Assembly (NCBI RefSeq): GCF_014211915.1
Contig: NZ_CP060039.1
Location: 3,348,001 to 3,412,000, forward strand
Origin: Burkholderia cenocepacia
GTDB taxonomy: Bacteria > Pseudomonadota > Gammaproteobacteria > Burkholderiales > Burkholderiaceae
Direction of reading: 5' to 3'
DNA length: 64,000 nt
Under the pieces are notes generated by a model. That model was not told where the DNA came from. It was given only the letters and a program-made list of their open reading frames with translations, and searched no databases. The position numbers and the translations under genes were made by a program. Below, piece by piece: positions 9,093-17,865 of the stretch (positions within the stretch are counted from its first letter, which is position 1; the number at the start of each line of letters is the position of its first letter).

Positions 9093-9800
9093 ATGCCTTC
9101 TTCGCTCGCCCCGTACCTGCCGCAGATCGAAGCGAACCCGTGGTTCGCCGGGCTGCCGCCCGCGCTGCGCGCCGACCTGATCGCCCGCGCGACGCTGCGC
9201 CGCTTGCCGTCCGGCCACGCGCTGTTCCGGCGCGGCGACCCGCCGTGCGGGCTGTACGCGGTACTGGCCGGTTCACTCACGATAGGGGCGGTCGATCCGC
9301 AGGGCAAGGAAGCGCTGCTGACGGTGGCCGAGCCCGTCACGTGGTTCGGCGAGATCGCGTTGTTCGACGGCCAGCCGCGCACGCACGACGCCATCGCGCT
9401 CGACGACGCGCTGCTGCTGCACGTGCCCCAGGCCGCGCTGCTCGCGATCCTCGATACGACGCCGCAATACTGGCGGCAGTTCGCGCTGCTGATGGCGCAA
9501 AAGCTGCGCCTGAGCTTCCTGACCGTCGAGTCGATGAGCGTGATGCCGGCCGCGCAGCGGCTCGCCGCGCGGCTGCTGATGATCGCCGAAGGCTACGGCG
9601 GCATCAGCGCCGGGCGCACGCATATCCGGCTGTCGCAGGAAACGCTCGCGTCGATGCTGTCGCTGACGCGGCAGACCACCAACCAGTTGCTGAAGGCGTT
9701 GCAGGCCGACGGCGTGGTGCGGCTGCACGTCGGCGAGATCGAGCTCGTGGACATCGACGCATTGCGCCGCGCGAGCGGGCTCGGCGACGGCGCGTCCTGA
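9093..9800 (+). CDS. Crp/Fnr-family transcriptional regulator
   Basis: The product is 235 residues. Residues 15-125 form a cyclic-nucleotide-binding-type beta roll (PSGHALFRRGDPPCGLYAV, then WFGEIALFDGQPRTHDA). The C-terminal winged helix-turn-helix reads IRLSQETLASMLSLTRQTTN followed by QLLKALQADGVVRL. No cysteine cluster of the Fnr type is seen, so it is unlikely to be an oxygen sensor. A GTG six bases upstream is an alternative start. It is divergent from the Mpo1-like gene and lies about 100 bases upstream of chrA on the same strand; joint function with either is unproven. Confidence 0.85.
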   Translation: MPSSLAPYLPQIEANPWFAGLPPALRADLIARATLRRLPSGHALFRRGDPPCGLYAVLAGSLTIGAVDPQGKEALLTVAEPVTWFGEIALFDGQPRTHDAIALDDALLLHVPQAALLAILDTTPQYWRQFALLMAQKLRLSFLTVESMSVMPAAQRLAARLLMIAEGYGGISAGRTHIRLSQETLASMLSLTRQTTNQLLKALQADGVVRLHVGEIELVDIDALRRASGLGDGAS

Positions 9801-9906
9801 ACGCCGCGCAACGGCCTCGGCAGGCCTTTGTCGACGCTGCGCGCTGCCCCGCAGCCGCCGAGTTGCGCTATCGTGGCGACTCGTTCCGCCAGCCGCGCGC
9901 ACCGCC

Positions 9907-11118
9907 TTGAACACGTCGACCCTCCCCGCCCCCGCCCGTCATCCGTGGCCCGTCTTCATCGCGTTCCTGCGGCTCGGGCTCACGTCGTTCGGCGGGCCGG
10001 TCGCGCATCTCGGCTACTTTCGCGCGGAATTCGTCACGCGGCGCGGCTGGCTCACCGAGCGCACCTATGCCGATCTGGTCGGGCTGTGCCAGTTCCTGCC
10101 GGGGCCGGCGAGCAGCCAGGTCGGGATGGCGATCGGTCTCGCGCGTGCCGGCTATGCCGGCATGTTCGCCGCGTGGCTCGGTTTCACGCTGCCGTCGGCG
10201 CTGCTGATGATGCTGTTCGCGCTCGGCGTTCACGCGACGGGCGCGCCGATCGAAGCCGGCGCGCTGCACGGGCTGCGCATCGTGTCGGTCGCGGTGATCG
10301 CGCAAGCCGTATGGGGCATGGCGCGCACGCTGTGCCCGGATGCGCGGCGCGTCACGCTGATGGCCGCGGCCGCCTGCGTCGCGCTGCTCGCGCCGGCCGC
10401 CTGGACGCAGGTCGCGGTGATCGTCGTGGCTGGTGCCGCCGGTCTCGTGCTGCTGCCGCAACCGGCGCGCGACGCGCACGAACCGTTGCCGCTGCACGTG
10501 TCGTCCCGCGCGGGCGTGCTGTGGCTTCTGCTGTTCGCAGCGCTGCTCGTCGCGCTGCCGTTCGCGGCCCGCGCGCTGCGCTCCGATACGCTCGCCGTCG
10601 TCGATGCGTTCTTCCGCACGGGTGCGCTCGTGTTCGGCGGCGGCCACGTGGTGCTGCCGCTGCTGCAGGCGGCCGTGGTCGCGCCCGGCTGGGTCGGCGA
10701 TTCGGCGTTTCTCGCCGGATATGGCGTCGCGCAGGCCGTGCCGGGGCCGCTGTTCACGTTCTCGGCATTCCTCGGTGCGTCGCTGCGCGATGCGCCGAAC
10801 GGCTGGCTCGGCGGCACGATCGCACTCGTGTCGATCTTCGCGCCGTCGTTCCTGCTCATCGCCGGCACCGCGCCGTTCTGGGAACGCCTGCGCCGCAGCG
10901 CGCACATGCAGGCCGCGCTCGCCGGCGTGAACGCGGCCGTCGTTGGGCTGCTGCTCGCCGCGCTCTATCATCCGGTCTGGACCGACACGATCGTCGCGCC
11001 GCGCGACCTGGCCGCCGCGCTGGTCGCCTTCGTCGCGCTGGTGTTCTGGCGCGTGCCGCCATGGGCCGTCGTGATCGCGAGCGCGGCGCTCGGCTGGCTG
11101 CTCGGCATCGCCGGCTGA
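9907..11118 (+). CDS. chrA: Chromate transporter, long ChrA type
   Basis: The product is 403 residues and consists of two homologous halves of the CHR family, each with about six hydrophobic segments. The half-signatures are visible: FLRLGLTSFGGPVAHLGYF and CQFLPGPASSQVGMAIG in the first half, GALVFGGGHVVLPLL and AQAVPGPLFTFSAFLG in the second. The protein exports chromate, conferring resistance. The start appears to be TTG at 9907; no in-frame ATG precedes the first conserved motif. It ends just before a strong bidirectional terminator shared with sodB. Possible regulation by the upstream Crp/Fnr gene is only suggested by adjacency. Confidence 0.88.
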   Translation: MNTSTLPAPARHPWPVFIAFLRLGLTSFGGPVAHLGYFRAEFVTRRGWLTERTYADLVGLCQFLPGPASSQVGMAIGLARAGYAGMFAAWLGFTLPSALLMMLFALGVHATGAPIEAGALHGLRIVSVAVIAQAVWGMARTLCPDARRVTLMAAAACVALLAPAAWTQVAVIVVAGAAGLVLLPQPARDAHEPLPLHVSSRAGVLWLLLFAALLVALPFAARALRSDTLAVVDAFFRTGALVFGGGHVVLPLLQAAVVAPGWVGDSAFLAGYGVAQAVPGPLFTFSAFLGASLRDAPNGWLGGTIALVSIFAPSFLLIAGTAPFWERLRRSAHMQAALAGVNAAVVGLLLAALYHPVWTDTIVAPRDLAAALVAFVALVFWRVPPWAVVIASAALGWLLGIAG

Positions 11119-11154
11119 TCCGGCGGGCGCGGCACGTTCGGGCCGCGCAAAAAC

Positions 11155-11182
11155 AAAAAGCCCTCGAAACGAGGGCTTTTTT
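11155..11182. terminator. Bidirectional intrinsic terminator between chrA and sodB
   Basis: A stem AGCCCTCG/CGAGGGCT with a three-base loop is flanked by five As on the left and six Ts on the right. It can therefore stop chrA transcripts on the plus strand and sodB transcripts on the minus strand. Confidence 0.9.
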
Positions 11183-11219
11183 CGATGCCGCGCGCCGTAG
11201 CGGCGCGCAGGCGCCGGAC

Positions 11220-11798
11220 TTACGCGAAGTTCTTCGCTGCGAAGTCCCAGTTCACGATGTTCCAGTACGCTTCGACGAACTTCGGACGCGCGTTGCGGTA
11301 GTCGATGTAGTACGCGTGTTCCCACACGTCGATCGTCAGCAGTGCCTTGTCGGCGGTCGTCAGCGGCGTGGCTGCGTTGCTCGTCGACACGATGTCGAGC
11401 GAACCGTCGGCCTTCTTCACGAGCCATGCCCAGCCCGAACCGAACGTGCCGACCGCGGCCTTCGTGAACGCTTCCTTGAATGCGTCGTACGAACCCCACT
11501 TCGCATTGATCGCGTCGCCCAGCGCGCCCGTCGGTGCGCCGCCGCCGTTCGGCGACAGGCTGTTCCAGAAGAACGTGTGGTTCCAGACTTGCGCGGCGTT
11601 GTTGAAGATGCCGCCCGACGACTTCTTCACGATCTCTTCCAGCGGCAGGTTTTCGAATTCCGTGCCCGGGATCAGATTGTTCAGGTTCGTCACATATGCC
11701 TGATGGTGCTTGCCGTAGTGGTACTGGATCGTCTCGAGCGAGATGGTCGGCGCGAGTGCGTCTTCAGCGTACGGGAGCGGCGGGAGCGTATGAGCCAT
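11220..11798 (-). CDS. sodB: Superoxide dismutase [Fe]
   Basis: The product is 192 residues and aligns without gaps to the FeSOD family length. The metal ligands are visible: His27 (YHYGKHH), His74 (VWNHTFFW), Asp157 and His161 ([10 protein letters not shown]). The protein has no signal peptide, so it is the cytoplasmic enzyme that dismutates superoxide. AAGGAA about seven bases upstream of the ATG is the ribosome-binding site. A good promoter lies about 60 bases upstream. xseA lies directly upstream on the same strand; the presence of its own promoter suggests sodB is largely independent. Confidence 0.97.
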   Translation of the reverse strand: MAHTLPPLPYAEDALAPTISLETIQYHYGKHHQAYVTNLNNLIPGTEFENLPLEEIVKKSSGGIFNNAAQVWNHTFFWNSLSPNGGGAPTGALGDAINAKWGSYDAFKEAFTKAAVGTFGSGWAWLVKKADGSLDIVSTSNAATPLTTADKALLTIDVWEHAYYIDYRNARPKFVEAYWNIVNWDFAAKNFA

Positions 11799-11854
11799 GG
11801 CGATTCCTTCGTTGAGTATGTAGGGAGGCTGTGTTGGATGCTGCCGAGCGTCCG

Positions 11855-11883
11855 ATTGTAGGCGAGGACGAATAACCCCGCAA
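11855..11883 (-). promoter_or_regulatory. sodB promoter
   Basis: On the minus strand TTGCGG (11883-11878) and TACAAT (11860-11855) are separated by exactly 17 bases. The predicted transcript would carry a leader of about 50 bases before the sodB ATG, which has room for small-RNA or iron-dependent control known for sodB in other bacteria. Prediction only. Confidence 0.6.
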
Positions 11884-12030
11884 ACTCACGGGCCATTTAT
11901 CCGCGGTATGCGAAAAAGCGCTGCTGGCGCGACGTCCGGCAGGACGAACCGGACGATGCGCAGCATTCGTGCCCGGCCGCGCCGCATGCGTTGCGACGAT
12001 CCTCGCGTGTCGCGCGCGTCGCTTCTTGCG

Positions 12031-13413
12031 TCAGATCGTATCGGTCAGCCGCGGCTGCACGTCGGCGAGCGACACGTCGGCCGAGCCTTCGGCGAGATGC
12101 ACGGTCAGGCGCCGCTGCGGCTTCAGCGCGTTCGGCGCGCGCACCGCGCGGCCCGTCTGCGCATCGATCAGCGCCGCATAGCCGCGCTCGAGCGTGCGCT
12201 GCGGGCTCAGCACCTCGAGCCGCGCGGCACAGGCTGACACACGCGCCGTGTCGCGTTCGTGACGGCGCTGCAACGCGCTGGCCAGACGCTGCGACAGCCC
12301 CGCGAGCGCGTGGCGCGCCTGCGACGCATCGGGCCGCGCGCGCTGCCAGCGCAACTGCGCGAGCGCGAAACGCGCACGGGCATCGCGCACCGGCCGCGAC
12401 GCCGCCGACGCCAGCCGCGCTGCGAGCTGCTGGACGTGCGTGCGTTGCCGCTGCAGCCGCTCGGCCGGACTCACGAGCCGGCGCGCGAGCCAGTCGAGCT
12501 GCTGCGCGCGCTGTTCGAGCCGGCGCGCCATGCCGCGTGCGAGCGCGCGCTGGCGTTCGTCGACCTCGCGCAGCAGCAGCGCGCGCTGCGGGCTCGCGAG
12601 TTCGGCCGCGCCGGTCGGCGTCGGCGCGCGCAGGTCGGCCGCGAAATCGGCGATCGTGAAATCGGTTTCGTGCCCGACGCCGCTGACGACCGGCAGCTCG
12701 CTCGCCGCGATCGCGCGCGCCAGCGCTTCGTCGTTGAACGACCACAGATCTTCGATCGAGCCGCCGCCGCGACAGACCAGCAGCACGTCGACCTCGCGCC
12801 GCGCATTCGCGGTCGCCACGGCCGCGACGAGCTTTTCGGCGGAGCCGGCGCCCTGCACGGGGGCCGGATAGACGATCACCGGGATATGCGGCGCGCGCCG
12901 GGCGAGCGTGGTCAGCACGTCGCGCAGCGCGGCGGCCTGCAGCGACGTGACGATGCCGATCGCGCGCGGGTGCGCCGGCAACGGCCGCTTGCGCTCGGGA
13001 GCGAACAGGCCCTCGGCCTCGAGCTGCGCCTTCAGCCGCAGGAATGCCTCGTACAGGCGCCCCTGCCCGGTGCGCCGCACGGCTTCGACGTTGAGCTGCA
13101 CTTCGCCGCGCGGCTCGTACATCGTGACGACCGCGCGCACCTCGATGCGGTCGCCTTCGCGCGGCGTGAATTCCGCGTACTGGGCGCGGCCGCGGAACAT
13201 CACGCAGCGCATCTGCGCCTGCTGGTCCTTGATCGAGAAATACCAGTGGCCGCTCGCGGCGCGTGTGAAATTCGACACTTCGCCGGAAATCCACAGCAGC
13301 GGAAACGAGCGCTCGAGCATCGTCGAAATCGCACGATTGAGCGCCGAAACGGGAATCACTTCGTCGCCGCCGCGCGTGGCGCCGGGGGCGGAAAAAGGGG
13401 AATCGGAAAGCAT
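12031..13413 (-). CDS. xseA: Exodeoxyribonuclease VII large subunit
   Basis: The product is 460 residues starting [16 protein letters not shown]. The N-terminal OB fold carries [18 protein letters not shown]. The catalytic core contains [32 protein letters not shown] and [17 protein letters not shown] long coiled, arginine-rich segment follows, and the tail reads [10 protein letters not shown]. XseA pairs with XseB to degrade single-stranded DNA to oligonucleotides. The gene is followed by sodB on the same strand, an order common in Burkholderia. The open frame extends further upstream, but conservation and the position of the OB fold favour this ATG. Confidence 0.95.
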   Translation of the reverse strand: MLSDSPFSAPGATRGGDEVIPVSALNRAISTMLERSFPLLWISGEVSNFTRAASGHWYFSIKDQQAQMRCVMFRGRAQYAEFTPREGDRIEVRAVVTMYEPRGEVQLNVEAVRRTGQGRLYEAFLRLKAQLEAEGLFAPERKRPLPAHPRAIGIVTSLQAAALRDVLTTLARRAPHIPVIVYPAPVQGAGSAEKLVAAVATANARREVDVLLVCRGGGSIEDLWSFNDEALARAIAASELPVVSGVGHETDFTIADFAADLRAPTPTGAAELASPQRALLLREVDERQRALARGMARRLEQRAQQLDWLARRLVSPAERLQRQRTHVQQLAARLASAASRPVRDARARFALAQLRWQRARPDASQARHALAGLSQRLASALQRRHERDTARVSACAARLEVLSPQRTLERGYAALIDAQTGRAVRAPNALKPQRRLTVHLAEGSADVSLADVQPRLTDTI

Positions 13414-13603
13414 GGGCGGTCGGATGAATGCTGGCGGCGTCACGATAGTCCGACACGCGCGCGGCGTCCAGCGCCGCCGTATTCGCCGCCGCGCACGGAA
13501 GGTGTCCACACTCTGGCATTCGTCCGCGTAAAACGCTCGGAAACCGCTAAAAAAACCAGACGATTCTCGGTAACACCTTGATTTTTCTAATTTTTTAAAC
13601 CTT

Positions 13604-13621
13604 TCAGAATGATTCTCATCC
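13604..13621. promoter_or_regulatory. Fur-box-like sequence upstream of lpxK
   Basis: The sequence TCAGAATGATTCTCATC has the palindromic core GAATGATTC that sits in the middle of Burkholderia Fur boxes, with one well-matched flank (CTCAT). It lies in an AT-rich patch about 240 bases upstream of lpxK and 190 bases upstream of xseA. Neither divergent gene is an iron-uptake gene, so the target is unclear. Confidence 0.45.
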
Positions 13622-13679
13622 GATTCGAGGCCCGCCGGACGGGCGTTTGAGGCAATCGACCGGGGAGTTCTTCACAGAG

Positions 13680-13688
13680 TTATCCACA
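13680..13688 (+). promoter_or_regulatory. DnaA box
   Basis: This is a perfect TTATCCACA match to the DnaA box consensus, within the xseA-lpxK intergenic region. A second perfect copy lies upstream of argF. Single boxes can make a promoter DnaA-responsive; there is no sign of a replication origin here. Confidence 0.5.
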
Positions 13689-13812
13689 GGGCGTCGCGAT
13701 CCGGCCCCACGCGCTGCGGCGGCCGGTCGCGCTTGCCGCGCCGGCGTGCGGCGCGCTAGAGTGCCGCCTTCCACGGACCCTGCGGCATGCGCCGCCCAAC
13801 GGAGAATCCGCC

Positions 13813-13866
13813 TTGACGAATCCGTCCCTCGCCGCGGCGCACGACGCGCCGCGCCCGGCCCGATGA
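13813..13866 (+). CDS. Putative 17-residue leader ORF coupled to lpxK
   Basis: A TTG codon preceded by GGAGAA at good spacing opens a 17-codon frame ([17 protein letters not shown]). Its TGA overlaps the lpxK ATG as ATGA. lpxK itself has no Shine-Dalgarno sequence in the preceding GC-rich bases, so translation of this mini-ORF could deliver ribosomes to lpxK. It may be a leader peptide or the relic end of a lost upstream gene. The peptide matches nothing I recognise. Confidence 0.35.
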   Translation: MTNPSLAAAHDAPRPAR

Positions 13867-14891
13867 GCGCGCCCGGCGGCCCGCTCGCGCGACTCGAAGC
13901 GCGCCTGACACGCGAATGGCAGCGGCGCGGCGCGCTCGCGTGGGCGCTCACGCCGTTCGCCTGCGTGTTCGGCCTGTGCGCGGCGCTGCGGCGCACTGCT
14001 TACGCGCAGGGCTGGAAGCAGCCGGTGGACGTCGGCGTGCCGGTGGTCGTGGTCGGCAACGTGACCGTCGGCGGCACCGGCAAGACACCGACCGTGATCG
14101 CGCTCGTCGACGCGCTGCGCGCGGCCGGCTTCACGCCCGGCGTCGTGTCGCGCGGCTACGGCGCGAACGTGAAGGCGCCGACCGCCGTCACGCCGGCGTC
14201 GCGCGCAGGTGCGGCCGGCGACGAACCGCTGCTGATCGCGCGCCGCACCGGCGCGCCCGTGTGGGTGTGCCCCGACCGCGTCGCGGCCGCGCAGGCGCTG
14301 CGCGCCGCGCATCCGGACGTCGACGTGATCGTCAGCGACGACGGCCTGCAGCACTACCGCCTCGCGCGCACCGTCGAGCTGGTCGTATTCGACCACCGGC
14401 TCGGCGGCAACGGCTTCCTGCTGCCGGCCGGCCCGCTGCGCGAGCCGCTGTCGCGGCACCGCGACGCGACGCTCGTCAACGATCCGTACAGCGGCGCGCT
14501 GCCGCCGTGGCCCGACACCTACGCGCTCGCGCTGACGCCGGGCGCCGCTTGGCACCTCGACCAGCCCGCGCTGCGCCGCCCGCTGTCGCAATTCGCGAAC
14601 GAACGCGTGCTCGCCGCGGCCGGCATCGGCGCGCCGGAACGCTTCTTCGCGACGCTGCGCGCGGCCGGTCTCGCGCCGGCCACCCGCGCGCTGCCTGACC
14701 ATTACGCGTTCGCCGACAATCCATTCGTCGACGATGCCGTCGATGCGATCCTGATCACCGAGAAGGATGCAGTAAAATTGGGCGCTTCCTGGCGCGACGC
14801 CCGACTGTGGGTGGTCCCCGTCGAAGCCGCGCTCGACCCTCGCCTCATTGCCCTCGTTGTGGAGAAACTCCGTGGACGCTCGCCTGCTTGA
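13863..14891 (+). CDS. lpxK: Tetraacyldisaccharide 4'-kinase
   Basis: The product is 342 residues. LpxK phosphorylates the 4' position of the lipid A disaccharide at the inner face of the cytoplasmic membrane. A hydrophobic membrane-contact helix lies at about 25-41 ([17 protein letters not shown]). The P-loop [12 protein letters not shown] is at 65-76, and [19 protein letters not shown] supplies the second nucleotide-site motif. The tail [12 protein letters not shown] is typical. It heads a tight cluster with the Trm112-like gene (20-base overlap), kdsB and adk, tying lipid A and KDO supply together. The start overlaps the stop of a mini-ORF. Confidence 0.95.
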   Translation: MSAPGGPLARLEARLTREWQRRGALAWALTPFACVFGLCAALRRTAYAQGWKQPVDVGVPVVVVGNVTVGGTGKTPTVIALVDALRAAGFTPGVVSRGYGANVKAPTAVTPASRAGAAGDEPLLIARRTGAPVWVCPDRVAAAQALRAAHPDVDVIVSDDGLQHYRLARTVELVVFDHRLGGNGFLLPAGPLREPLSRHRDATLVNDPYSGALPPWPDTYALALTPGAAWHLDQPALRRPLSQFANERVLAAAGIGAPERFFATLRAAGLAPATRALPDHYAFADNPFVDDAVDAILITEKDAVKLGASWRDARLWVVPVEAALDPRLIALVVEKLRGRSPA

Positions 14892-15066
14892 AATCATTGT
14901 GTGCCCTATCTGCAAAGGCCCGCTCCACTACGACCGTGCCGCGCAGGAGCTGATCTGCAACGCGGACAAGCTCGCGTACCCGATCCGCGACGGCATCCCC
15001 GTGATGCTGGTCGACGAAGCGCGCCAGACCGTCGAAGGCACGCCGGTCGATCCGGCCGGCCGCTGA
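14872..15066 (+). CDS. Trm112-family zinc-ribbon protein
   Basis: The product is 64 residues, starting at GTG with GGAGA six bases upstream. It begins [16 protein letters not shown] and continues with [19 protein letters not shown] and [10 protein letters not shown], the standard bacterial Trm112 (YcaR-like) pattern; only part of the metal-binding cysteine set is kept (CPIC plus one later cysteine). Trm112 proteins activate methyltransferases in eukaryotes; the bacterial role is not settled. The gene starts inside lpxK, 20 bases before its stop, so it is translationally linked to it, and it is followed by kdsB. Confidence 0.9.
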   Translation: MDARLLEIIVCPICKGPLHYDRAAQELICNADKLAYPIRDGIPVMLVDEARQTVEGTPVDPAGR

Positions 15067-15206
15067 ACCGCCGCGCCGCTCGCCCGGCGCCCGGTGCCCG
15101 GTGCCCCGATTCGACACCGTGACGGCCCGGCCCCGGCCGGGTCGCCGCACTCCGCCGGGCGACCGGCTTCCGGCGTCGCCCGCCCCGTCCTTCCCAGCGC
15201 TCCCCG

Positions 15207-15998
15207 ATGACTCACCCGCAACCCTTCATCGCCGTCATTCCCGCCCGGCTCGCGTCGACGCGGCTCCCGAACAAGCCGCTCGCCGATCTCGGCGGCAAGC
15301 CGATGGTCGTGCGTGTCGCCGAGCGCGCGCGCGAAGCGGGCGCGCAACAGGTGCTCGTCGCGTCCGACGCGCAGAGCGTGCTCGACGCGGCGCGCGATCA
15401 CGGCTTCGAAGCGGTGCTCACGCGCGCCGACCATCCGTCCGGCACTGACCGGCTCGCGGAAGTCGCGGCGGCCTTCGGCTGGCGCGACGACACTGTCGTC
15501 GTCAACGTGCAGGGCGACGAGCCGCTGATCGACCCCGTGCTCGTGCGCGACGTAGCGTCGCACCTGGCCGCGCATCCGGCGTGCGCGATCGCGACCGCCG
15601 CTCACCCGATCCACGACGCGGCCGACGTGTTCAATCCGAACGTCGTGAAGGTCGCGCTCGACGCGCAGAGCGTCGCGCTGTACTTCTCGCGCGCGCCGAT
15701 TCCGTGGAGCCGCGACGCGTACCAGCCGCACTGGCCCGACGTCGCGGCCATGCCTGGACCGGCTTTCCCGGTCTATCGGCACATCGGCCTCTATGCGTAT
15801 CGCGCGCGTTTCCTGCGCACCTATCCGTCGCTCGCGCAGGCGCCGATCGAACAGGCCGAGCAGCTCGAACAGTTGCGCGCGCTGTGGCACGGCGAGCGCA
15901 TCGCGGTGCTGATCACCGAATCCGCGCCCGAAGCCGGCATCGATACGCCGGCCGATCTCGCGCGCGTGCAGGCCCTTTTTCAGCCGGGTTCAAAATAA
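15207..15998 (+). CDS. kdsB: 3-deoxy-manno-octulosonate cytidylyltransferase (CMP-KDO synthetase)
   Basis: The product is 263 residues. It activates KDO with CTP for addition to lipid A. The nucleotide-binding N-terminus reads [20 protein letters not shown], followed by [25 protein letters not shown] and [15 protein letters not shown], all family hallmarks. The cytoplasmic location follows from the lack of a signal peptide. It lies 140 bases downstream of the Trm112-like gene in the lpxK cluster and 208 bases upstream of adk. Confidence 0.96.
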   Translation: MTHPQPFIAVIPARLASTRLPNKPLADLGGKPMVVRVAERAREAGAQQVLVASDAQSVLDAARDHGFEAVLTRADHPSGTDRLAEVAAAFGWRDDTVVVNVQGDEPLIDPVLVRDVASHLAAHPACAIATAAHPIHDAADVFNPNVVKVALDAQSVALYFSRAPIPWSRDAYQPHWPDVAAMPGPAFPVYRHIGLYAYRARFLRTYPSLAQAPIEQAEQLEQLRALWHGERIAVLITESAPEAGIDTPADLARVQALFQPGSK

Positions 15999-16056
15999 CC
16001 CGTGGCATAATCAGGCGATTGTGCGAGCCGTCCGCGACCAGCGCGTCCTCGCTTGA

Positions 16057-16869
<813 letters not shown>

Positions 16870-16889
16870 GCAGCGCGTCGCGCACCGCA

Positions 16890-16917
16890 AGCCGCCCGGT
16901 CCGGGCGGCTTTTTTTC
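16890..16917 (+). terminator. adk terminator
   Basis: A stem AGCCGCCC/GGGCGGCT with a short GGTCC loop is followed by seven Ts, about 20 bases after the adk stop. Confidence 0.88.
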
Positions 16918-16957
16918 GCTTGTCGCGATTTGCACGCCCCTGTGGCACGCGCGCAAG

Positions 16958-16985
16958 AAAAACGCCCGCGATGCGGGCGTTTTTT
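16958..16985. terminator. Bidirectional terminator between adk and the SirB1-like gene
   Basis: A stem ACGCCCGC/GCGGGCGT is flanked by A and T tracts on its two sides. It can stop the murJ/SirB1-side transcript on the minus strand and back up the adk terminator on the plus strand. Confidence 0.85.
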
Positions 16986-17014
16986 CCATGTACAAGAAGC
17001 AGCGCGCTGGCGGC

Positions 17015-17857
17015 TCAATCCTCGCCGTCGCGCTGCATCCGTTGCCGCAATTCGCTGACCTGCGACTCGACGACGGTCGCGTCTTCCGCCTCGGGCCGCT
17101 CGCCGAGATACTGCTCGAGATCCTCGAGCGCGGGGCGCAGGTAGTCGAGCCGCGCATACGCGAAGCCGCGGTCGCGCACCTCGTCGAGCTGCTCGGGCAG
17201 CAGGATCACGAGCCGCTGCTGCACCGCGAGCAGCCGCTGCCAGCGCTCCGTCTGCAGATAGATCGTCTTCAGGTTGCGCAGCATCCGCGCGATGATCTCG
17301 CGGCTCGTCGCGGGCTGCAGCAGCGCGCGCAACGCGCTGTCGACCGCTCCCGCCGCCCGCGCGACGTACGGCTCGAGCATCTCGACCATCTCGGCTTCGG
17401 ACAGCGAATGGCCGTTGGTCGGATCGATGATCAGGTCGCCATCCGGCAGCGTCACGCGCAGCAGGAAATGGCCGGGGAACGATACGCCGCGCGCCGGCAC
17501 GCCGATCTGCTCGGCGAGCTCCAGGTACAGCACCGACAGCGAGATCGGAATCCCGCGCCGCCGCTTCAGCACGGCATTCAGGTGGCTGTTATCGGGGTCG
17601 TAGTAATCGTTGTGATTGCACGCGAAGCCGAGCTCGCGAAAGAAGAAGTCGTTCAGCGCGGCGACGCGGCCCTTCAGGTCCGTATCGTCGGCGAGCCGCC
17701 GGCGCAGCCGCGCCGCCAGCATGTCGAGTTCGGCCAGCGTGCCCTGCAGGTCGAGGTCGGGATACGCGTCCTGCGCCAGCGACAGCGCGGCTTCCGTGAC
17801 GGGCAGACTGTCGTCGTCCGCCACGAGCGTGCTGAAGTAGTCGAGGACGCGGGTCAT
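17015..17857 (-). CDS. SirB1-family protein (transglutaminase-like fold plus TPR)
   Basis: The product is 280 residues starting MTRVLDYFSTLVADDDSLPV. The family pattern is visible: FFFRELGFACNHNDYYDPDN, LKRRRGIPISLSVLYLELA, GVSFPGHFLLRV and DLIIDPTNGHSLS, a transglutaminase-like core. The C-terminal 90 residues are TPR-like (LLAVQQRLVILLP, RGFAYARLDYLRPALEDLEQ). The bacterial role is unknown. It lies eight bases downstream of the murJ stop on the same strand, so the two are co-transcribed. A longer open frame runs upstream through murJ in another phase, but the conserved N-terminus and spacing fix this start. Confidence 0.88.
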   Translation of the reverse strand: MTRVLDYFSTLVADDDSLPVTEAALSLAQDAYPDLDLQGTLAELDMLAARLRRRLADDTDLKGRVAALNDFFFRELGFACNHNDYYDPDNSHLNAVLKRRRGIPISLSVLYLELAEQIGVPARGVSFPGHFLLRVTLPDGDLIIDPTNGHSLSEAEMVEMLEPYVARAAGAVDSALRALLQPATSREIIARMLRNLKTIYLQTERWQRLLAVQQRLVILLPEQLDEVRDRGFAYARLDYLRPALEDLEQYLGERPEAEDATVVESQVSELRQRMQRDGED

Positions 17858-17865
17858 TGCGGTCG

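Larger units (their letters stand above)
13414..13862. other. Intergenic region between divergent xseA and lpxK
   Basis: These 449 bases hold no convincing conserved gene. They contain an AT-rich patch (about 13575-13620), a Fur-box-like sequence, a perfect DnaA box and a 17-codon TTG-started mini-ORF that ends on the lpxK start codon; these are listed separately. Confidence 0.6.

Noticed and set aside
9828..11861. A 677-codon plus-strand frame over chrA and antisense to sodB
   Set aside because: It has no recognisable domains and passes through the terminator; chrA and sodB are well supported in other frames.
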